From NCBI RefSeq assembly GCF_018860245.1, contig NZ_JAHKPD010000012.1, positions 434,001 to 498,000 on the forward strand: a DNA stretch of 64,000 bases, read 5' to 3'. The notes beneath the pieces are model-generated. The model saw only the letters and a list, made by a program, of their open reading frames with translations. It was not told the origin of the DNA and did not search any database. The DNA comes from Pseudotamlana agarivorans (GTDB lineage Bacteria; Bacteroidota; Bacteroidia; Flavobacteriales; Flavobacteriaceae). The position numbers and the translations under genes were made by a program. Shown piece after piece: positions 7,781-17,747 of the stretch. Positions within the stretch are counted from its first letter, which is position 1; every line of letters begins with the position of its first letter.

Positions 7781-10069
7781 TTAAAACGGATAACCAATGG
7801 CGAAGTTTAATACTGATTCCTGGGTATCAATGTTATAGCGTTCACCTTCATCTAAGGCTGGATTATGAAAAGGCGTTGCTAAATCCAATCGAATTACAAA
7901 ACCTTGAACATCCACACGCAATCCAATACCGGCGCCCATACCTAATTCTTGAAGAAAGGAACTTGTGAATTTTCCGCCAGGTAAGGAAGGGTTTTCAATA
8001 GAATTCCAAATATTACCAGCATCCACAAAGACTGCGCCCTTGAAAAATGAGTAAATAGGGAAACGGTATTCGATATTGGCTTCTAGCCTTATGTTACCTG
8101 TTTGATCGTAGTAGGTGTCGTCCATCGTGCTTCCGTCAAAGGTTCCAGGGCCTAAAGAACGAATTCTAAATGCACGTACACTATAAGGTCCACCAGCAAA
8201 ATACTGTTTCACATTGGGTAAAATGGTAGAGTTACCGTAAGCAATACCATAACCCGCAAAAATTCGACTTGCAAGAACATGGTCTTTCTTAAATTTATGG
8301 TGGTAGTAAATATCAACATCGGCTTTGGCGTATTGCGCGTATTCTAATCCGAATACTTCATTCGGACTCCCATCTGGATTATCCTTGTTAAACAAGCTTA
8401 ATGAGTTTCCTGCAATATCTAATTTGGTGTTGAAAAATATTTGATCGCGTTTACGGGTTTCTAAAAGCCCGTTATAGGTAAAGGAGAAGGTTAGGCCACT
8501 AATAAATTCTTGTTCAAAACTATCCTGCATATACGGGTTGTCCTTAAGTATTTCCTTGAAGGCATCGGTGATATTTGATGGTTTTGTGTAGCTAATAGTT
8601 ATTGGGTTAAGCTCATAAGTAACCACCTTGTTGGCATCCCAGGTATAACCAAATAGCGCCGAAGATGAAATCAAACTGAAGTAGCCTTTCCGATCTAAAT
8701 AATCTAGACTTAAAGAGGTCTTTGTTTTAGGGATGTTGTATTTGAAAAAATGTGGTCCCACTTTTATAGGAAATATAATTCTAGGAAATATGAGCTCACC
8801 ACTTAAACCAAGTTGGGTACTGCTAAATTTTTCGGTTTGGTCACTGCCTTTTGTGAATTGCGCTTCATATCCAAATTTGGTGCTTATTTTTAAGGTTTCG
8901 CCACCATGAAAAACATTTCTGTTAAGAAAAGATAAGTCCAATGCAGGGCCCGTAAAATTATTTGATTTTGTGACGGCTTGAATCTCTGCTTGTATCGATT
9001 TTTTGTTAAGTGGCGATAAATAAATATTGGTTTCTAGTTTTCCTATGCTATCTGTAAGCGCCGAGTCGACTTCCTTATATTGAATATTCACAAACTTATA
9101 GGTGCCAATTTGTGATAATCTTCTTGCTGTGTTTTTAGAATTTTCAGCGTTGTATTTTTGACCTTCTTCAAGTGTTACAAAAGGGTCCAGGTACTTTAAT
9201 TTAAAAAATAATTCATCTTGATAATAATTTTTTTCCTTATACCTCTCAGGAGTGATATTTGCTGTGTCAGATTCTAAATTATAATGGGTGTAAATATTTA
9301 TTTTAGAGATTTTATAAGGCACAATAGCCGCTTTCGGGGTTTCGTCCTTCAGTTTTAAATATAAATCGAAACGTTTATTTTTATACTGGTTGGTGTCTGC
9401 TTCAAACAATAAAAACCTTTCGTTGAAATTATAATAGCCTATTTGTTTTAAAGATAAATCAATGCGTTTGCGTTCATTTTGCATTAAGGGCAAATCAAAG
9501 CGCATATCTTTTTTTAAGATGGTTTTATCTAAACCTGATTTTATATTATGTCCTATAGGTTGCGGAAGACTGTCTAAAGTGTAACTTTCCATTTTATAGG
9601 GTAGTGCAACAACTACTTTGTAGTCTACCGAAGTTTCTTTTTTATCTTCATCTTTTGTTACTTCGGAAGAGGAAGAGCTGTAAAAGAACCCGCGATTGTC
9701 AAGTCTATTAAGAAGAAGAGATTCAACTTCAAAAGGTTTAACGTTACTTTGGTAAACGGGGTCTTCTCCAAAGTTTTTATAAAGCCATTTATTTATAAAA
9801 CCTGGGTGTTCTTGTTGGTTCTTATAGTAGAAATATAGTCCTAACGGCATCCCTAGAATTTTTCCATTAGGTTTAGGAGTAATAGAAATTACCGAATTAA
9901 GGTTAGTTTTAATAATCTCCTTTGTTCTGTCCTTTAGCAAAGAGTCGCTTTCTATTTCAAGCGTAGCACCAGTGTAGAGAAGTTCGCCCTCGGGGATGTA
10001 TCTCGTAACACTACAGGCGTAGCATAATACGATTAGGGAGCATAAGACTAAAAGATTTTTAAATGTCAT
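7781..10069 (-). CDS. tamL: BamA/TamA-family outer-membrane lipoprotein (TamL)
   Basis: The 762-residue protein has a lipoprotein signal with Cys19 (LCYAC), POTRA-like N-terminal domains (about 25-360) and a C-terminal Omp85 barrel (about 380-762). The barrel carries the family hallmarks GGPYSVRAFRIRSLGPGTF (the VRG(F/Y)-like loop) and GMGAGIGLRVD and ends in a terminal aromatic. Lipidated TamA relatives next to tamB are characteristic of Bacteroidota. It follows tamB by 24 bases in one operon and should act with TamB in inserting outer-membrane proteins or moving lipids. Confidence 0.9.
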   Translation of the reverse strand: MTFKNLLVLCSLIVLCYACSVTRYIPEGELLYTGATLEIESDSLLKDRTKEIIKTNLNSVISITPKPNGKILGMPLGLYFYYKNQQEHPGFINKWLYKNFGEDPVYQSNVKPFEVESLLLNRLDNRGFFYSSSSSEVTKDEDKKETSVDYKVVVALPYKMESYTLDSLPQPIGHNIKSGLDKTILKKDMRFDLPLMQNERKRIDLSLKQIGYYNFNERFLLFEADTNQYKNKRFDLYLKLKDETPKAAIVPYKISKINIYTHYNLESDTANITPERYKEKNYYQDELFFKLKYLDPFVTLEEGQKYNAENSKNTARRLSQIGTYKFVNIQYKEVDSALTDSIGKLETNIYLSPLNKKSIQAEIQAVTKSNNFTGPALDLSFLNRNVFHGGETLKISTKFGYEAQFTKGSDQTEKFSSTQLGLSGELIFPRIIFPIKVGPHFFKYNIPKTKTSLSLDYLDRKGYFSLISSSALFGYTWDANKVVTYELNPITISYTKPSNITDAFKEILKDNPYMQDSFEQEFISGLTFSFTYNGLLETRKRDQIFFNTKLDIAGNSLSLFNKDNPDGSPNEVFGLEYAQYAKADVDIYYHHKFKKDHVLASRIFAGYGIAYGNSTILPNVKQYFAGGPYSVRAFRIRSLGPGTFDGSTMDDTYYDQTGNIRLEANIEYRFPIYSFFKGAVFVDAGNIWNSIENPSLPGGKFTSSFLQELGMGAGIGLRVDVQGFVIRLDLATPFHNPALDEGERYNIDTQESVLNFAIGYPF

Positions 10070-10093
10070 TTTTAAAAAGATACTATAATTTGG

Positions 10094-13000
10094 TTAGTCT
10101 TTGTTTCTAGTTTCTTCTGATGGTGTTACTTTTTTATCATTATCATCATCATCATCATCATCATCACTTTCTTCTTCTTCTTCTTCTTCTTGTGAGGCCT
10201 TAAACATGGCGTCCCAAAGTTCTCTATACTTATTGAATTCTTGAGTAAATGCAATTGCTAAACCTGTAGCAATTGTTTGTCCTTCAATAATATTTTCATA
10301 CTCGTTTTTTCTAAAGCCTTTAAGTTTGTAACGCCCATCTTTCGTTAATAAATACTCCAAGTTAACATTACCTATTAATGGAGTAGATTCTCTTCCGTCA
10401 GAATGCCCTTGTACCTCTACTTCGCTACCTACTTTTACAATTAAACGGTCGTGAAATAGTTTTTTCTGTGCAGCAATATCTAAATTGGTTCGGTCTTCTG
10501 GAGAATCACCTTGATAGTCAGTGTAGCTATTAAGTCCGAAATCTAAATCAAAGCCAGAGTTTCCTAAAAGCTTATCTGAAAAGACATTTAGTTGATCGGA
10601 AAGTGCGCTGGTTAAATTATCTCTCGCAATGGCACTAAAACCACCTTCACTTCCGTCATTACTGGAATCGGGATAAAACCTGTTTAAAACTAAAAGAGAG
10701 AAGACCTGCTTGTTTAAAGCATCTGGTTCCTGGTTAATTTGTTGAACCCTCCCGTAAACTTGTCCGCTAATAGCACCTTGTTCATCTTCTGGCATGTCTA
10801 AATTAAACGATATTTCAGGAGCTGTAAGTTCACCATCAATATTTAGATACACATAAAAAGGTAAAACCTGTTGGAAGCGTGCCTGTTCAGAAAGATCAAC
10901 TCCAGACGCGGCAGAGGCCATTAAACCTGTTGCAGAGGTTTTAACATTGTAAACCGCTCTAATGTCCATGGCGGCATTAAATGGGTTTCCTGACCAAGTG
11001 ACTCTACTTTCTGGTGCAAGATCGAAGTGTTTATTTACTAAATTATATAAACTCATTTCATAATGGCCGCCAGAAACATTGTATACGCCCGCAAGGTTCA
11101 TTTGTCCGTTTGGTTTCATAGTAAAATCAAATTCACCTTGACCATACACTTTAAAGTTGTCGTTTGTTTGCTCGTTTATAACGATAGTAAATGTTGCATT
11201 ATCACCCACTTTTAAATAACTGGAAATATCAAACCCTGTTAGCGTGGTGGTTTGATCATTGGTTTGTGTTAAAATTGGATTAATCTCATTACGGTTTACA
11301 AAACGCACAATACCGTCTCGTGATTCTATTTCTGCCGAAGAAGTAGGCATGATATAAGTGACATCTGTTTCAGAGTCTACGGTAAGTTTTAAATCTACCT
11401 TAGGAATTTCTAAATCACCAGTAATTTTGGCATCAGCATCGAATACAAGCTTTCCATAAAGTATCTCATTATCCTCTTTTGTAGCATTTAATACTTGAAA
11501 ATTTTTGGCGTTTAGGCTTAAATCAAATGTTGGGTTTATATAAGATTCGGTACCTATACTCCCTGCGATATCAAACGCGTTACTGTTCTCATCTTTTAAT
11601 GTGAAATCGGTAAAATAGATGCCTTTATTATCAATTTTTAATGTTTCATCCATTAACGCGAAAGCTGAGTTTAGCTTACTGATTTTAAATTTAGCATTGT
11701 TGAAACTTATGGTGCCATTATAATTGGGGGCTTCTGTTGTTCCATTAATTTTAAATATGCCTTTGAAATAGCCATCTGTTTCTACAACTTCACCATCGGT
11801 AAGCCCTTCCAGAGCATGCATGTTAAACTTGTTTAAATTTATATCTAAATCTAAATTGGCCCCGTGGTTCTGGGGTTTATAGTTTCCTTGAAGGTCTAAA
11901 TCGATATCTCCGCCAGATAAGGTGCTTTCTAAGGTGTAGTTGTTTTCACCTTGAGATTTTCCTTGAAGACTTAAAGTGCCCAAGTTCATGGCTTTTATTT
12001 CCAGTTGTAAAATATTTAAATCGGCTACAATACCAGGGTTTTTTAAGGGGTCTTGAACAATAAAGTGGCCGTTTAATTCACCCTTAGCGATGGGTTTTTC
12101 AGGGTTTAGATAATTGAAGATTTCTTTTAATTGGAAGTTTTTAAAAGTAGCCGCTATATGGTCTTTCTGTATTTTGGGAAGCTTATTGGTAATATCAATA
12201 GATTGATTGTTCTTAGAAATATTAAAGTTGTTAAAAGTTACCTGATCTTTGTTATAGAATACGGCATTATCACTTGGAATCGTCCACTTTTCTTTGTTTA
12301 TTAGGACCTTCTCAGGTAGAACATGAAGATTCAAACTATCTCGATGCCCAGATATTACTGCTTGAACATCCGATAATTCTTCACCTTTGTAGGTAGCATT
12401 TAAATCTAAGTGTAGTTCATTGTTTTTTTGTATGCCTGTTATTGTTGATGTTGGAAGTAATAACGGACCGGCATTCACTTCTTGAAATCCTAAATTAAAA
12501 TTAAACTTTTCTTCATCGGTATTCATAGCGAAGGAGAGACTGTCAATAGTGTTATTAGAATAATTAATATGAGGAGCGCTTATGTAAGCTAAAAGTTTAC
12601 GCTCTTTTTCATTAAAATCGATGTCTATATTAATGGTATCCATGTCTTCTAGATTCACTAAAAGGGCTTTATTGATAACCTCAGAATTGGCCAGTTTTGC
12701 TTTAAACTTGATTTTAACAGGATTTTTTAGTGTGTCTAATACGCTGGTTCTACTGTCTCTGTAGAAATAACTAAAAACATGGTTTTTTAAAGCTTTGCTA
12801 AATATTTTTGGACTTGTATTAGACTGTAAATCGATATTAATGATTTTGTTTTCTACAACCACCGATGTGGTGTCTGGCTGAAGATGTGCCACGGCTTTTA
12901 AGTCGCCTATTAAAAAGGAATTATTATCGTAAACTAACACCCCGTCGTTTAATAAAGCATTGGCATTAAAAGCCGTGGCGTCACCTTTGAAATCAAAATT

Positions 13001-15178
13001 TAAAACAAAGGCTGTTTTCATATCTTGATTTGTTAATCCTAATTTTTGAAGGTTAGCACCTTTTAAATTAAGTTTAGCCGAAAGAGCTGGAGCCACAGAA
13101 TCTAAAATAACATGGGCCTTTAAGTCAATATCTATGTTCTCATCCTTGTAATCGGACGTGATATCGCCTTCACCATTTTTAATATCACCATCAAGTTCAA
13201 GTTCTGAAATCTCGTAATTGTTATAGGTAAAATCATTGATAACAATTTTGATTAAAGCGTCAAGATTGTTAATTGTCTCACCTTGCCCACTTGCCTCTAC
13301 ATGTGTTGTTAATGTTCCGAATGTTGAATCGTTAAGCAATTTGTTTAATTCGTATTCTTCTACGGTAATCTTTGTGTTGAATTTTATATTATCAAAGTTT
13401 TCAAATTCTCCCTCAATAGTTGCAAAACCTTGGTCTGTTGCTAATTTACTGTGCGTAGAGATCCCTTTTAGCGACCCTGCAATACTACCTGATAAATTAA
13501 TGCGACTAGGAATGTTTATTGTAGAGTCTTCAATTGCAACAAAACGCTGGATATCTGGTTTTTGAGTGATAAAGGTGTAATTCGGGATGTTAAATTTTAG
13601 CGCATCTGTATTGGTGCTGTTTTTAACCCTTCCTTTTGCTGAAATTTTTGTTAAATCGCCCCAGTGTACATTCAAATTTGGTATTTCAATATCTGAAATA
13701 TAGCCTGTGGCCTTTGCGTTTCCGTAAAGTGTCTTTTTACTTAATGCTAATAAGTATGCATTGTTTTTTAAATCGGGTTGAAAGAAAAATAAATCATTAA
13801 AATCAAAATTGAATTTAGAAAGCAATACGTCTATTTTGGAGTTTTCCGGTGTTTCCATTAAGGCATTTAATTCGGAATACTGCATCTCGAGGCGCCCAAT
13901 AATATTATCGTTATTTAGTGCAACATCTAAATTTTCAAGTGATAGTTTTTTATCACCAAGTTTTGTTTGCAAATTTAAGTGCTTTAAATGCAGTCCAGAA
14001 CCTTCCTTAAACTGTCCTTTTTCAACATTTAGGCCAACGCCTCCTTTAGTCATGTAAAGGGAATTTGCAATTAACGTCAAGTCTGTAAATGCCAAAGCAT
14101 CGGCGTTAAAGATGCCTTTTTGCACTTTGCTATGGTTTACAAAATAGCTGAAGTTATTATTTTCAATTTGTGCGTCTTTTACTGAAATATCGTAATCTGG
14201 CCATTCAAATTTTCCTGATGATTCTGGGCTAGGGGTGCTTACGACCTCTGTACGATCCAGATTTATTGTTGAATTAGTTAATAGTATGTCATCCAAGGCG
14301 ATTTCGCTTGTGGCCAAGTTGATTATCGAATTTTCTGCTGAAAAATTATTGATATTTGTCCTTAAATCTAAATGTACTGTGTTCGAATTGTAGTGAACTT
14401 TAACGTTATTTAGGGTGAATTTTTCAACTAAAAATTTTGGAAGCGTACTGCTTGTGGTGTCGTTGTCTATAATTTTAGATTTGGTTTGAATTACATCTAT
14501 TTTAGCTTGGGTGATACTAGCTTCAGGCGCTTCAAACAGCATGGCATCTAGATCCATGGTTTTTAAATCTAGAATTAATTCTTCAAATTTAGCTGAGCTA
14601 TTAATACCTAAAAGTTCATCATTAAAGGATAGTTCAAAATCTTTTAAATCGAGGTTCCTTAACATGAATTTCATGCTAGATGAAGTAGTATCTGTTTCAA
14701 CCTCAACAGTCGTCGTGTCTTGCGAAGCAAATGCATCGATTAAAAAAATAAAATTATAACCTTGAATGGAATCTTTTCGCCAAACATGCGCGCGTACACC
14801 TTCCCAATCTAAACCATCAACACCAATGCTATTGCCAGTAATTAGTGGGATGAGAGCAATATTTGCTTCTAAGGATTTGGAATATAATAAAGTGTCTTTC
14901 TGCTTGTCTTCAAGATAAATACCGGTAATTTTTATATCGCCATCAAAGGTTAGAAACAGTGATTCGATATCTATTTTTGTTTCGGTTTTAGAGGACACAT
15001 AATCAAGTGCTTTATTTTTAATGAAATTTTGAGCCCAAGGTGTTCTTATAACCAAAACTAGAATTATAAAAAAAACAATTAATCCAATAAAAACCCTGCC
15101 AAGACGTCTTAAGCCTCGGTACTTCCTTTTCTTAGGCGGAATGGTGTTTTTATTAGGTTCTTCTGCGTTTTCTTTCAG
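10094..15178 (-). CDS. tamB: TamB/DUF490 translocation and assembly module protein
   Basis: A very long (about 1690 residue) single-anchor protein of repeated beta-taco strands with the conserved C-terminal DUF490 domain (YNVSGGHYEMSLYNLVNKHF, DLDFGLNSYTDYQG). It bridges the periplasm with TamL. The first TTG (15055) lies inside the conserved segment. Upstream in the same frame come a basic stretch (PPKKRKYRGLRRLGR) and the transmembrane helix (IGLIVFFIILVLVI) expected for TamB, back to a TAA near 15205, with no ATG/GTG/TTG between. I placed the start at a CTG (15176-15178); an ATT near 15143 is an alternative. The C-terminus is an unusual Glu/Asp run encoded by trinucleotide repeats. Confidence 0.88.
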   Translation of the reverse strand: MKENAEEPNKNTIPPKKRKYRGLRRLGRVFIGLIVFFIILVLVIRTPWAQNFIKNKALDYVSSKTETKIDIESLFLTFDGDIKITGIYLEDKQKDTLLYSKSLEANIALIPLITGNSIGVDGLDWEGVRAHVWRKDSIQGYNFIFLIDAFASQDTTTVEVETDTTSSSMKFMLRNLDLKDFELSFNDELLGINSSAKFEELILDLKTMDLDAMLFEAPEASITQAKIDVIQTKSKIIDNDTTSSTLPKFLVEKFTLNNVKVHYNSNTVHLDLRTNINNFSAENSIINLATSEIALDDILLTNSTINLDRTEVVSTPSPESSGKFEWPDYDISVKDAQIENNNFSYFVNHSKVQKGIFNADALAFTDLTLIANSLYMTKGGVGLNVEKGQFKEGSGLHLKHLNLQTKLGDKKLSLENLDVALNNDNIIGRLEMQYSELNALMETPENSKIDVLLSKFNFDFNDLFFFQPDLKNNAYLLALSKKTLYGNAKATGYISDIEIPNLNVHWGDLTKISAKGRVKNSTNTDALKFNIPNYTFITQKPDIQRFVAIEDSTINIPSRINLSGSIAGSLKGISTHSKLATDQGFATIEGEFENFDNIKFNTKITVEEYELNKLLNDSTFGTLTTHVEASGQGETINNLDALIKIVINDFTYNNYEISELELDGDIKNGEGDITSDYKDENIDIDLKAHVILDSVAPALSAKLNLKGANLQKLGLTNQDMKTAFVLNFDFKGDATAFNANALLNDGVLVYDNNSFLIGDLKAVAHLQPDTTSVVVENKIINIDLQSNTSPKIFSKALKNHVFSYFYRDSRTSVLDTLKNPVKIKFKAKLANSEVINKALLVNLEDMDTINIDIDFNEKERKLLAYISAPHINYSNNTIDSLSFAMNTDEEKFNFNLGFQEVNAGPLLLPTSTITGIQKNNELHLDLNATYKGEELSDVQAVISGHRDSLNLHVLPEKVLINKEKWTIPSDNAVFYNKDQVTFNNFNISKNNQSIDITNKLPKIQKDHIAATFKNFQLKEIFNYLNPEKPIAKGELNGHFIVQDPLKNPGIVADLNILQLEIKAMNLGTLSLQGKSQGENNYTLESTLSGGDIDLDLQGNYKPQNHGANLDLDINLNKFNMHALEGLTDGEVVETDGYFKGIFKINGTTEAPNYNGTISFNNAKFKISKLNSAFALMDETLKIDNKGIYFTDFTLKDENSNAFDIAGSIGTESYINPTFDLSLNAKNFQVLNATKEDNEILYGKLVFDADAKITGDLEIPKVDLKLTVDSETDVTYIMPTSSAEIESRDGIVRFVNRNEINPILTQTNDQTTTLTGFDISSYLKVGDNATFTIVINEQTNDNFKVYGQGEFDFTMKPNGQMNLAGVYNVSGGHYEMSLYNLVNKHFDLAPESRVTWSGNPFNAAMDIRAVYNVKTSATGLMASAASGVDLSEQARFQQVLPFYVYLNIDGELTAPEISFNLDMPEDEQGAISGQVYGRVQQINQEPDALNKQVFSLLVLNRFYPDSSNDGSEGGFSAIARDNLTSALSDQLNVFSDKLLGNSGFDLDFGLNSYTDYQGDSPEDRTNLDIAAQKKLFHDRLIVKVGSEVEVQGHSDGRESTPLIGNVNLEYLLTKDGRYKLKGFRKNEYENIIEGQTIATGLAIAFTQEFNKYRELWDAMFKASQEEEEEEESDDDDDDDDNDKKVTPSEETRNKD
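10137..10191. repeat. Two adjacent trinucleotide microsatellites inside tamB
   Basis: About nine ATC/CAT units (10138-10166) and about seven TTC units (10168-10190) encode poly-Asp and poly-Glu near the TamB C-terminus. Unit changes would alter tail length without shifting the frame. Confidence 0.9.
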
Positions 15179-15231
15179 TTTGAGGTGCGTTTTGGTTTTT
15201 AAGGTTTAAAAGTAAGGTATTTTGATGTTTT

Positions 15232-15714
15232 TTATTTGTGAATTTCCAAAATTTCTTTCACAATTTTCAAATGATGATTGGTATGTATTTCTAAAAATCG
15301 AAAAGTTTGTTTTTTTGATAAATTACCGAAAATATGGTGATGGAAGTAGGCGTGCTTATCGAGTGTTTGAATGATTTTTAACCCCGATCTGGCTTCATTG
15401 AGTTGATTTATTAATGTTGTTTCGGTGATGTTTAAGGTGTTGGAAATAACTTTTTTTGGCGCTCTAACTTTGCCTCGAGGAAAACGACCAATGAGAAAAA
15501 TAAATGATCTCGTAGCATTGAATTTCGATGTGTAGGTGTCGGGGTTGGATGCGGCTAATAAATTACAAACGGTATTAAAAACTTTAAGTGCATGATCGAG
15601 TTGCCAGCCTATGGTCGCTGTTGAAACTTTTAAATTTTCGACATCTTTATAAATAATGTTTGCTTCAATTTCTAATAAAAGCTTTTGTAATTTATCTATT
15701 TGCTTGTTAATCAT
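15232..15714 (-). CDS. DinB-like (DUF1569-type) four-helix protein
   Basis: The 160-residue helical protein has histidines in the DinB/YfiT pattern: QLDHAL in helix 2, then HHHIFG and HTNHHLKI in the last helices. These could hold a divalent metal. It is cytoplasmic with no signal. It is divergent from the 15810 gene and upstream of tamB on the same strand. Substrate unknown; some relatives are thiol-dependent transferases. Fold assignment is moderate. Confidence 0.7.
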   Translation of the reverse strand: MINKQIDKLQKLLLEIEANIIYKDVENLKVSTATIGWQLDHALKVFNTVCNLLAASNPDTYTSKFNATRSFIFLIGRFPRGKVRAPKKVISNTLNITETTLINQLNEARSGLKIIQTLDKHAYFHHHIFGNLSKKQTFRFLEIHTNHHLKIVKEILEIHK

Positions 15715-15809
15715 GTTTTAAAATATTTTTAAAAGATATCAATTAAATTCTTAACTTTAAGCTATTCCAACTAATACCGACCTATTGTTTCATTAAAAAC
15801 GAATAAGAT

Positions 15810-16079
15810 ATGCTGCCTTTTAGATCTGAAATTAGAAATTCCCCATCGCACCCTACCATTAAAATTTTTTTAAGTGACGAAGCTTTAGTGCCTAGAATAA
15901 AAAAGCACTTGGATCATTTTAATGAGATTGAACTTGTTGAAATTAGAAAAACTCATGGACGAAATAGAGAAGAAGATAACCTCACTGTTTTCTTTAAAGA
16001 TCATGTAGATATCACTAAAATGAAAACGAATATCGATTCGAGTTTATGGTGGTATTTTGAAGAAGACTTGGTAGATTAA
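15810..16079 (+). CDS. Small conserved-looking hypothetical protein
   Basis: An 89-residue soluble protein with alternating strands and helices (TIKIFLSDEALVPRIKKHL, NLTVFFKD) and a C-terminal WWYFEEDLVD. The pattern suggests a small ferredoxin-like alpha/beta fold. I do not recognise the family. Codon usage matches its neighbours. It ends just before the Flavo-1-like element, so that element is probably in its 3' region. Confidence 0.6.
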   Translation: MLPFRSEIRNSPSHPTIKIFLSDEALVPRIKKHLDHFNEIELVEIRKTHGRNREEDNLTVFFKDHVDITKMKTNIDSSLWWYFEEDLVD

Positions 16080-16090
16080 TAGCAATCTTG

Positions 16091-16190
16091 AAGCTGCGTT
16101 AGGGATTGAACGGTTTGTTTGAGCTCCCCGACGGTAGGAGGGAGCGAGTAGTGAAAGCCCGACCCCTTTTCGGGGTAACGCCCAAAAATG
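16091..16190 (+). ncRNA. Candidate structured element, copy 1 (Flavo-1-like)
   Basis: GCGTTA (16096-16101) pairs with TAACGC (16176-16181). Inside are a GCTCCC/GGGAGC hairpin and a CCCC-TTTTC-GGGG hairpin. The element shares CTGCGTTAnGGAT, AGCCYGACCC and GGTAACGCCCAAAAA with a second copy at 43466-43560, while the internal hairpins differ in sequence. This resembles the abundant Flavo-1 motif of Bacteroidota, but I could not check the covariance model. Confidence 0.5.
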
Positions 16191-16221
16191 AAAAAATCCC
16201 AAACATGACTGCTTGGGATTA
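16190..16221 (-). terminator. Terminator of ahcY
   Basis: AATCCCAA (16195-16202) and TTGGGATT (16213-16220) form an 8-base stem. On the minus strand it is followed by a run of six T, ending the ahcY transcript. Confidence 0.7.
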
Positions 16222-16242
16222 TGTTTTATATAACTACTTCTG

Positions 16243-16297
16243 TTCTTGAGATTCCCGCCTATACTTCGACTACGCTCAGTATAAACTCAGGAATTGG
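16243..16297. repeat. Intergenic repeat fragment (CGACTACGCTCAG family)
   Basis: TATACT (16260-16265) and AGTATA (16278-16283) flank CGACTACGCTC; an outer ATTCCCGCCT / CAGGAATT pairing is visible. It is related to the repeats at 7560 and 25815. Confidence 0.45.
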
Positions 16298-16302
16298 AGA
16301 AA

Positions 16303-17619
16303 CTAGTATCTGTAGTGTTCTGGTTTGTAAGGGCCATCAACCGTTACACCGATGTAACTGGCTTGTTCTTCGCGTAATTCGGTTAATTCTACACCAATTT
16401 TAGCTAAGTGAAGTTTGGCAACTTTTTCATCTAAAGCTTTTGGTAACATGTATACTTCATTCTCGTAAGCATCAGCATTAGTCCAAAGTTCAATTTGTGC
16501 TAAAGTTTGGTTTGTAAATGAGTTACTCATTACAAAACTAGGGTGTCCAGTAGCACAACCTAAGTTTACCAAGCGCCCTTCGGCTAGAATGATAATGTCT
16601 TTACCATCAATAGTATATTTGTCTACTTGAGGTTTGATGGTGTTTTTTGTATGTCCGTGGTTTTTGTTTAACCAAGCCATATCAATTTCATTATCAAAAT
16701 GTCCAATATTACAAACGATAGCTTTGTCTTTTAAAGCTTCAAAATGTCTTGATTGAACGATGTCTTTATTTCCTGTAGTGGTAATTACGATATCTGTGTT
16801 TCCAATAACAGTTTCTAGTTTTTTAACTTCAAAACCATCCATGGCCGCTTGAAGGGCACAAATTGGATCAATTTCTGTTACCGTCACAATACTTCCTGCG
16901 CCTTTAAAAGAAGCGGCAGTTCCTTTACCAACATCACCATAACCACAAACAGTAACACGTTTTCCTGCTAACATAATATCGGTAGCACGACGAATGGCAT
17001 CTACAGCAGATTCTTTACAACCGTATTTGTTATCGAATTTCGATTTAGTAACCGAGTCATTTACATTTATCGCCGGCATTGGAAGTGTTCCATTTTTTAC
17101 ACGCTCGTAAAGTCTGTGTACGCCTGTAGTAGTTTCTTCAGATAAACCGTTAATTCCTGTAGCCAACTCTGGGTATTTATCTAAAACCATATTAGTTAAA
17201 TCACCACCATCATCAAGAATCATGTTAAGTGGCTGTCTATCTTCACCAAAAAATAAGGTTTGCTCGATACACCAGTCAAATTCTTCTTCGGTCATGTCTT
17301 TCCATGCATAAACAGCAGTTCCTGCAGCAGCAATAGCAGCAGCAGCTTGATCTTGAGTAGAGAAAATGTTACAAGAACTCCAAGTAACTTCTGCACCTAA
17401 AGCTTGTAAAGTTTCAATTAAAACCGCCGTTTGAATAGTCATATGTAAACAACCTGCAATTCTAGCACCTTTTAGTGGTTGAGAATCTTTATACTCTTCT
17501 CTTAAACTCATTAGTCCTGGCATTTCTGCCTCAGCTAATTCTATTTCTTTTCTACCCCAATCGGCAAGCGTGATGTCTTTAACTTTGTTTGCTACGTATG
17601 GAATTGTTTTTGTACTCAT
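16303..17619 (-). CDS. ahcY: S-adenosylhomocysteine hydrolase
   Basis: The 438-residue cytosolic enzyme splits S-adenosylhomocysteine to adenosine and homocysteine with bound NAD. Visible features are [16 protein letters not shown], the [15 protein letters not shown] substrate region, the Rossmann motif [10 protein letters not shown] and the C-terminal signature ending [11 protein letters not shown], whose Lys/Tyr contact NAD of the partner subunit. Full length. It stands alone with its own promoter and terminator. Confidence 0.98.
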   Translation of the reverse strand: MSTKTIPYVANKVKDITLADWGRKEIELAEAEMPGLMSLREEYKDSQPLKGARIAGCLHMTIQTAVLIETLQALGAEVTWSSCNIFSTQDQAAAAIAAAGTAVYAWKDMTEEEFDWCIEQTLFFGEDRQPLNMILDDGGDLTNMVLDKYPELATGINGLSEETTTGVHRLYERVKNGTLPMPAINVNDSVTKSKFDNKYGCKESAVDAIRRATDIMLAGKRVTVCGYGDVGKGTAASFKGAGSIVTVTEIDPICALQAAMDGFEVKKLETVIGNTDIVITTTGNKDIVQSRHFEALKDKAIVCNIGHFDNEIDMAWLNKNHGHTKNTIKPQVDKYTIDGKDIIILAEGRLVNLGCATGHPSFVMSNSFTNQTLAQIELWTNADAYENEVYMLPKALDEKVAKLHLAKIGVELTELREEQASYIGVTVDGPYKPEHYRY

Positions 17620-17717
17620 ATCAATTTTTCTTTTTGTTAAAACCCAAACATCATTGTGATTAGGGCTGAAAATACTTAAATTCGCCTATCAAAAAGCACT
17701 AAAATATTTTGGAGCTG

Positions 17718-17725
17718 CAAAGGTA
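17718..17725 (-). promoter_or_regulatory. -7 promoter box of ahcY
   Basis: TACCTTTG on the minus strand gives a leader of roughly 90 nt before the ahcY ATG. The box lies only 23 bases from the divergent phosphopantetheinyl transferase start. I see no SAM or SAH riboswitch consensus in the leader. Confidence 0.55.
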
Positions 17726-17747
17726 ATCAATAAGTTTTAGATTTTAA

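Noticed and set aside
7765-7968. Plus-strand 67-codon ORF
   Set aside because: It lies opposite the TamL C-terminal barrel and has no protein-like pattern or promoter.
17620-17747. SAM/SAH riboswitch ahead of ahcY
   Set aside because: The leader shows no recognisable SAM-II, SAM-I or SAH consensus pairing.
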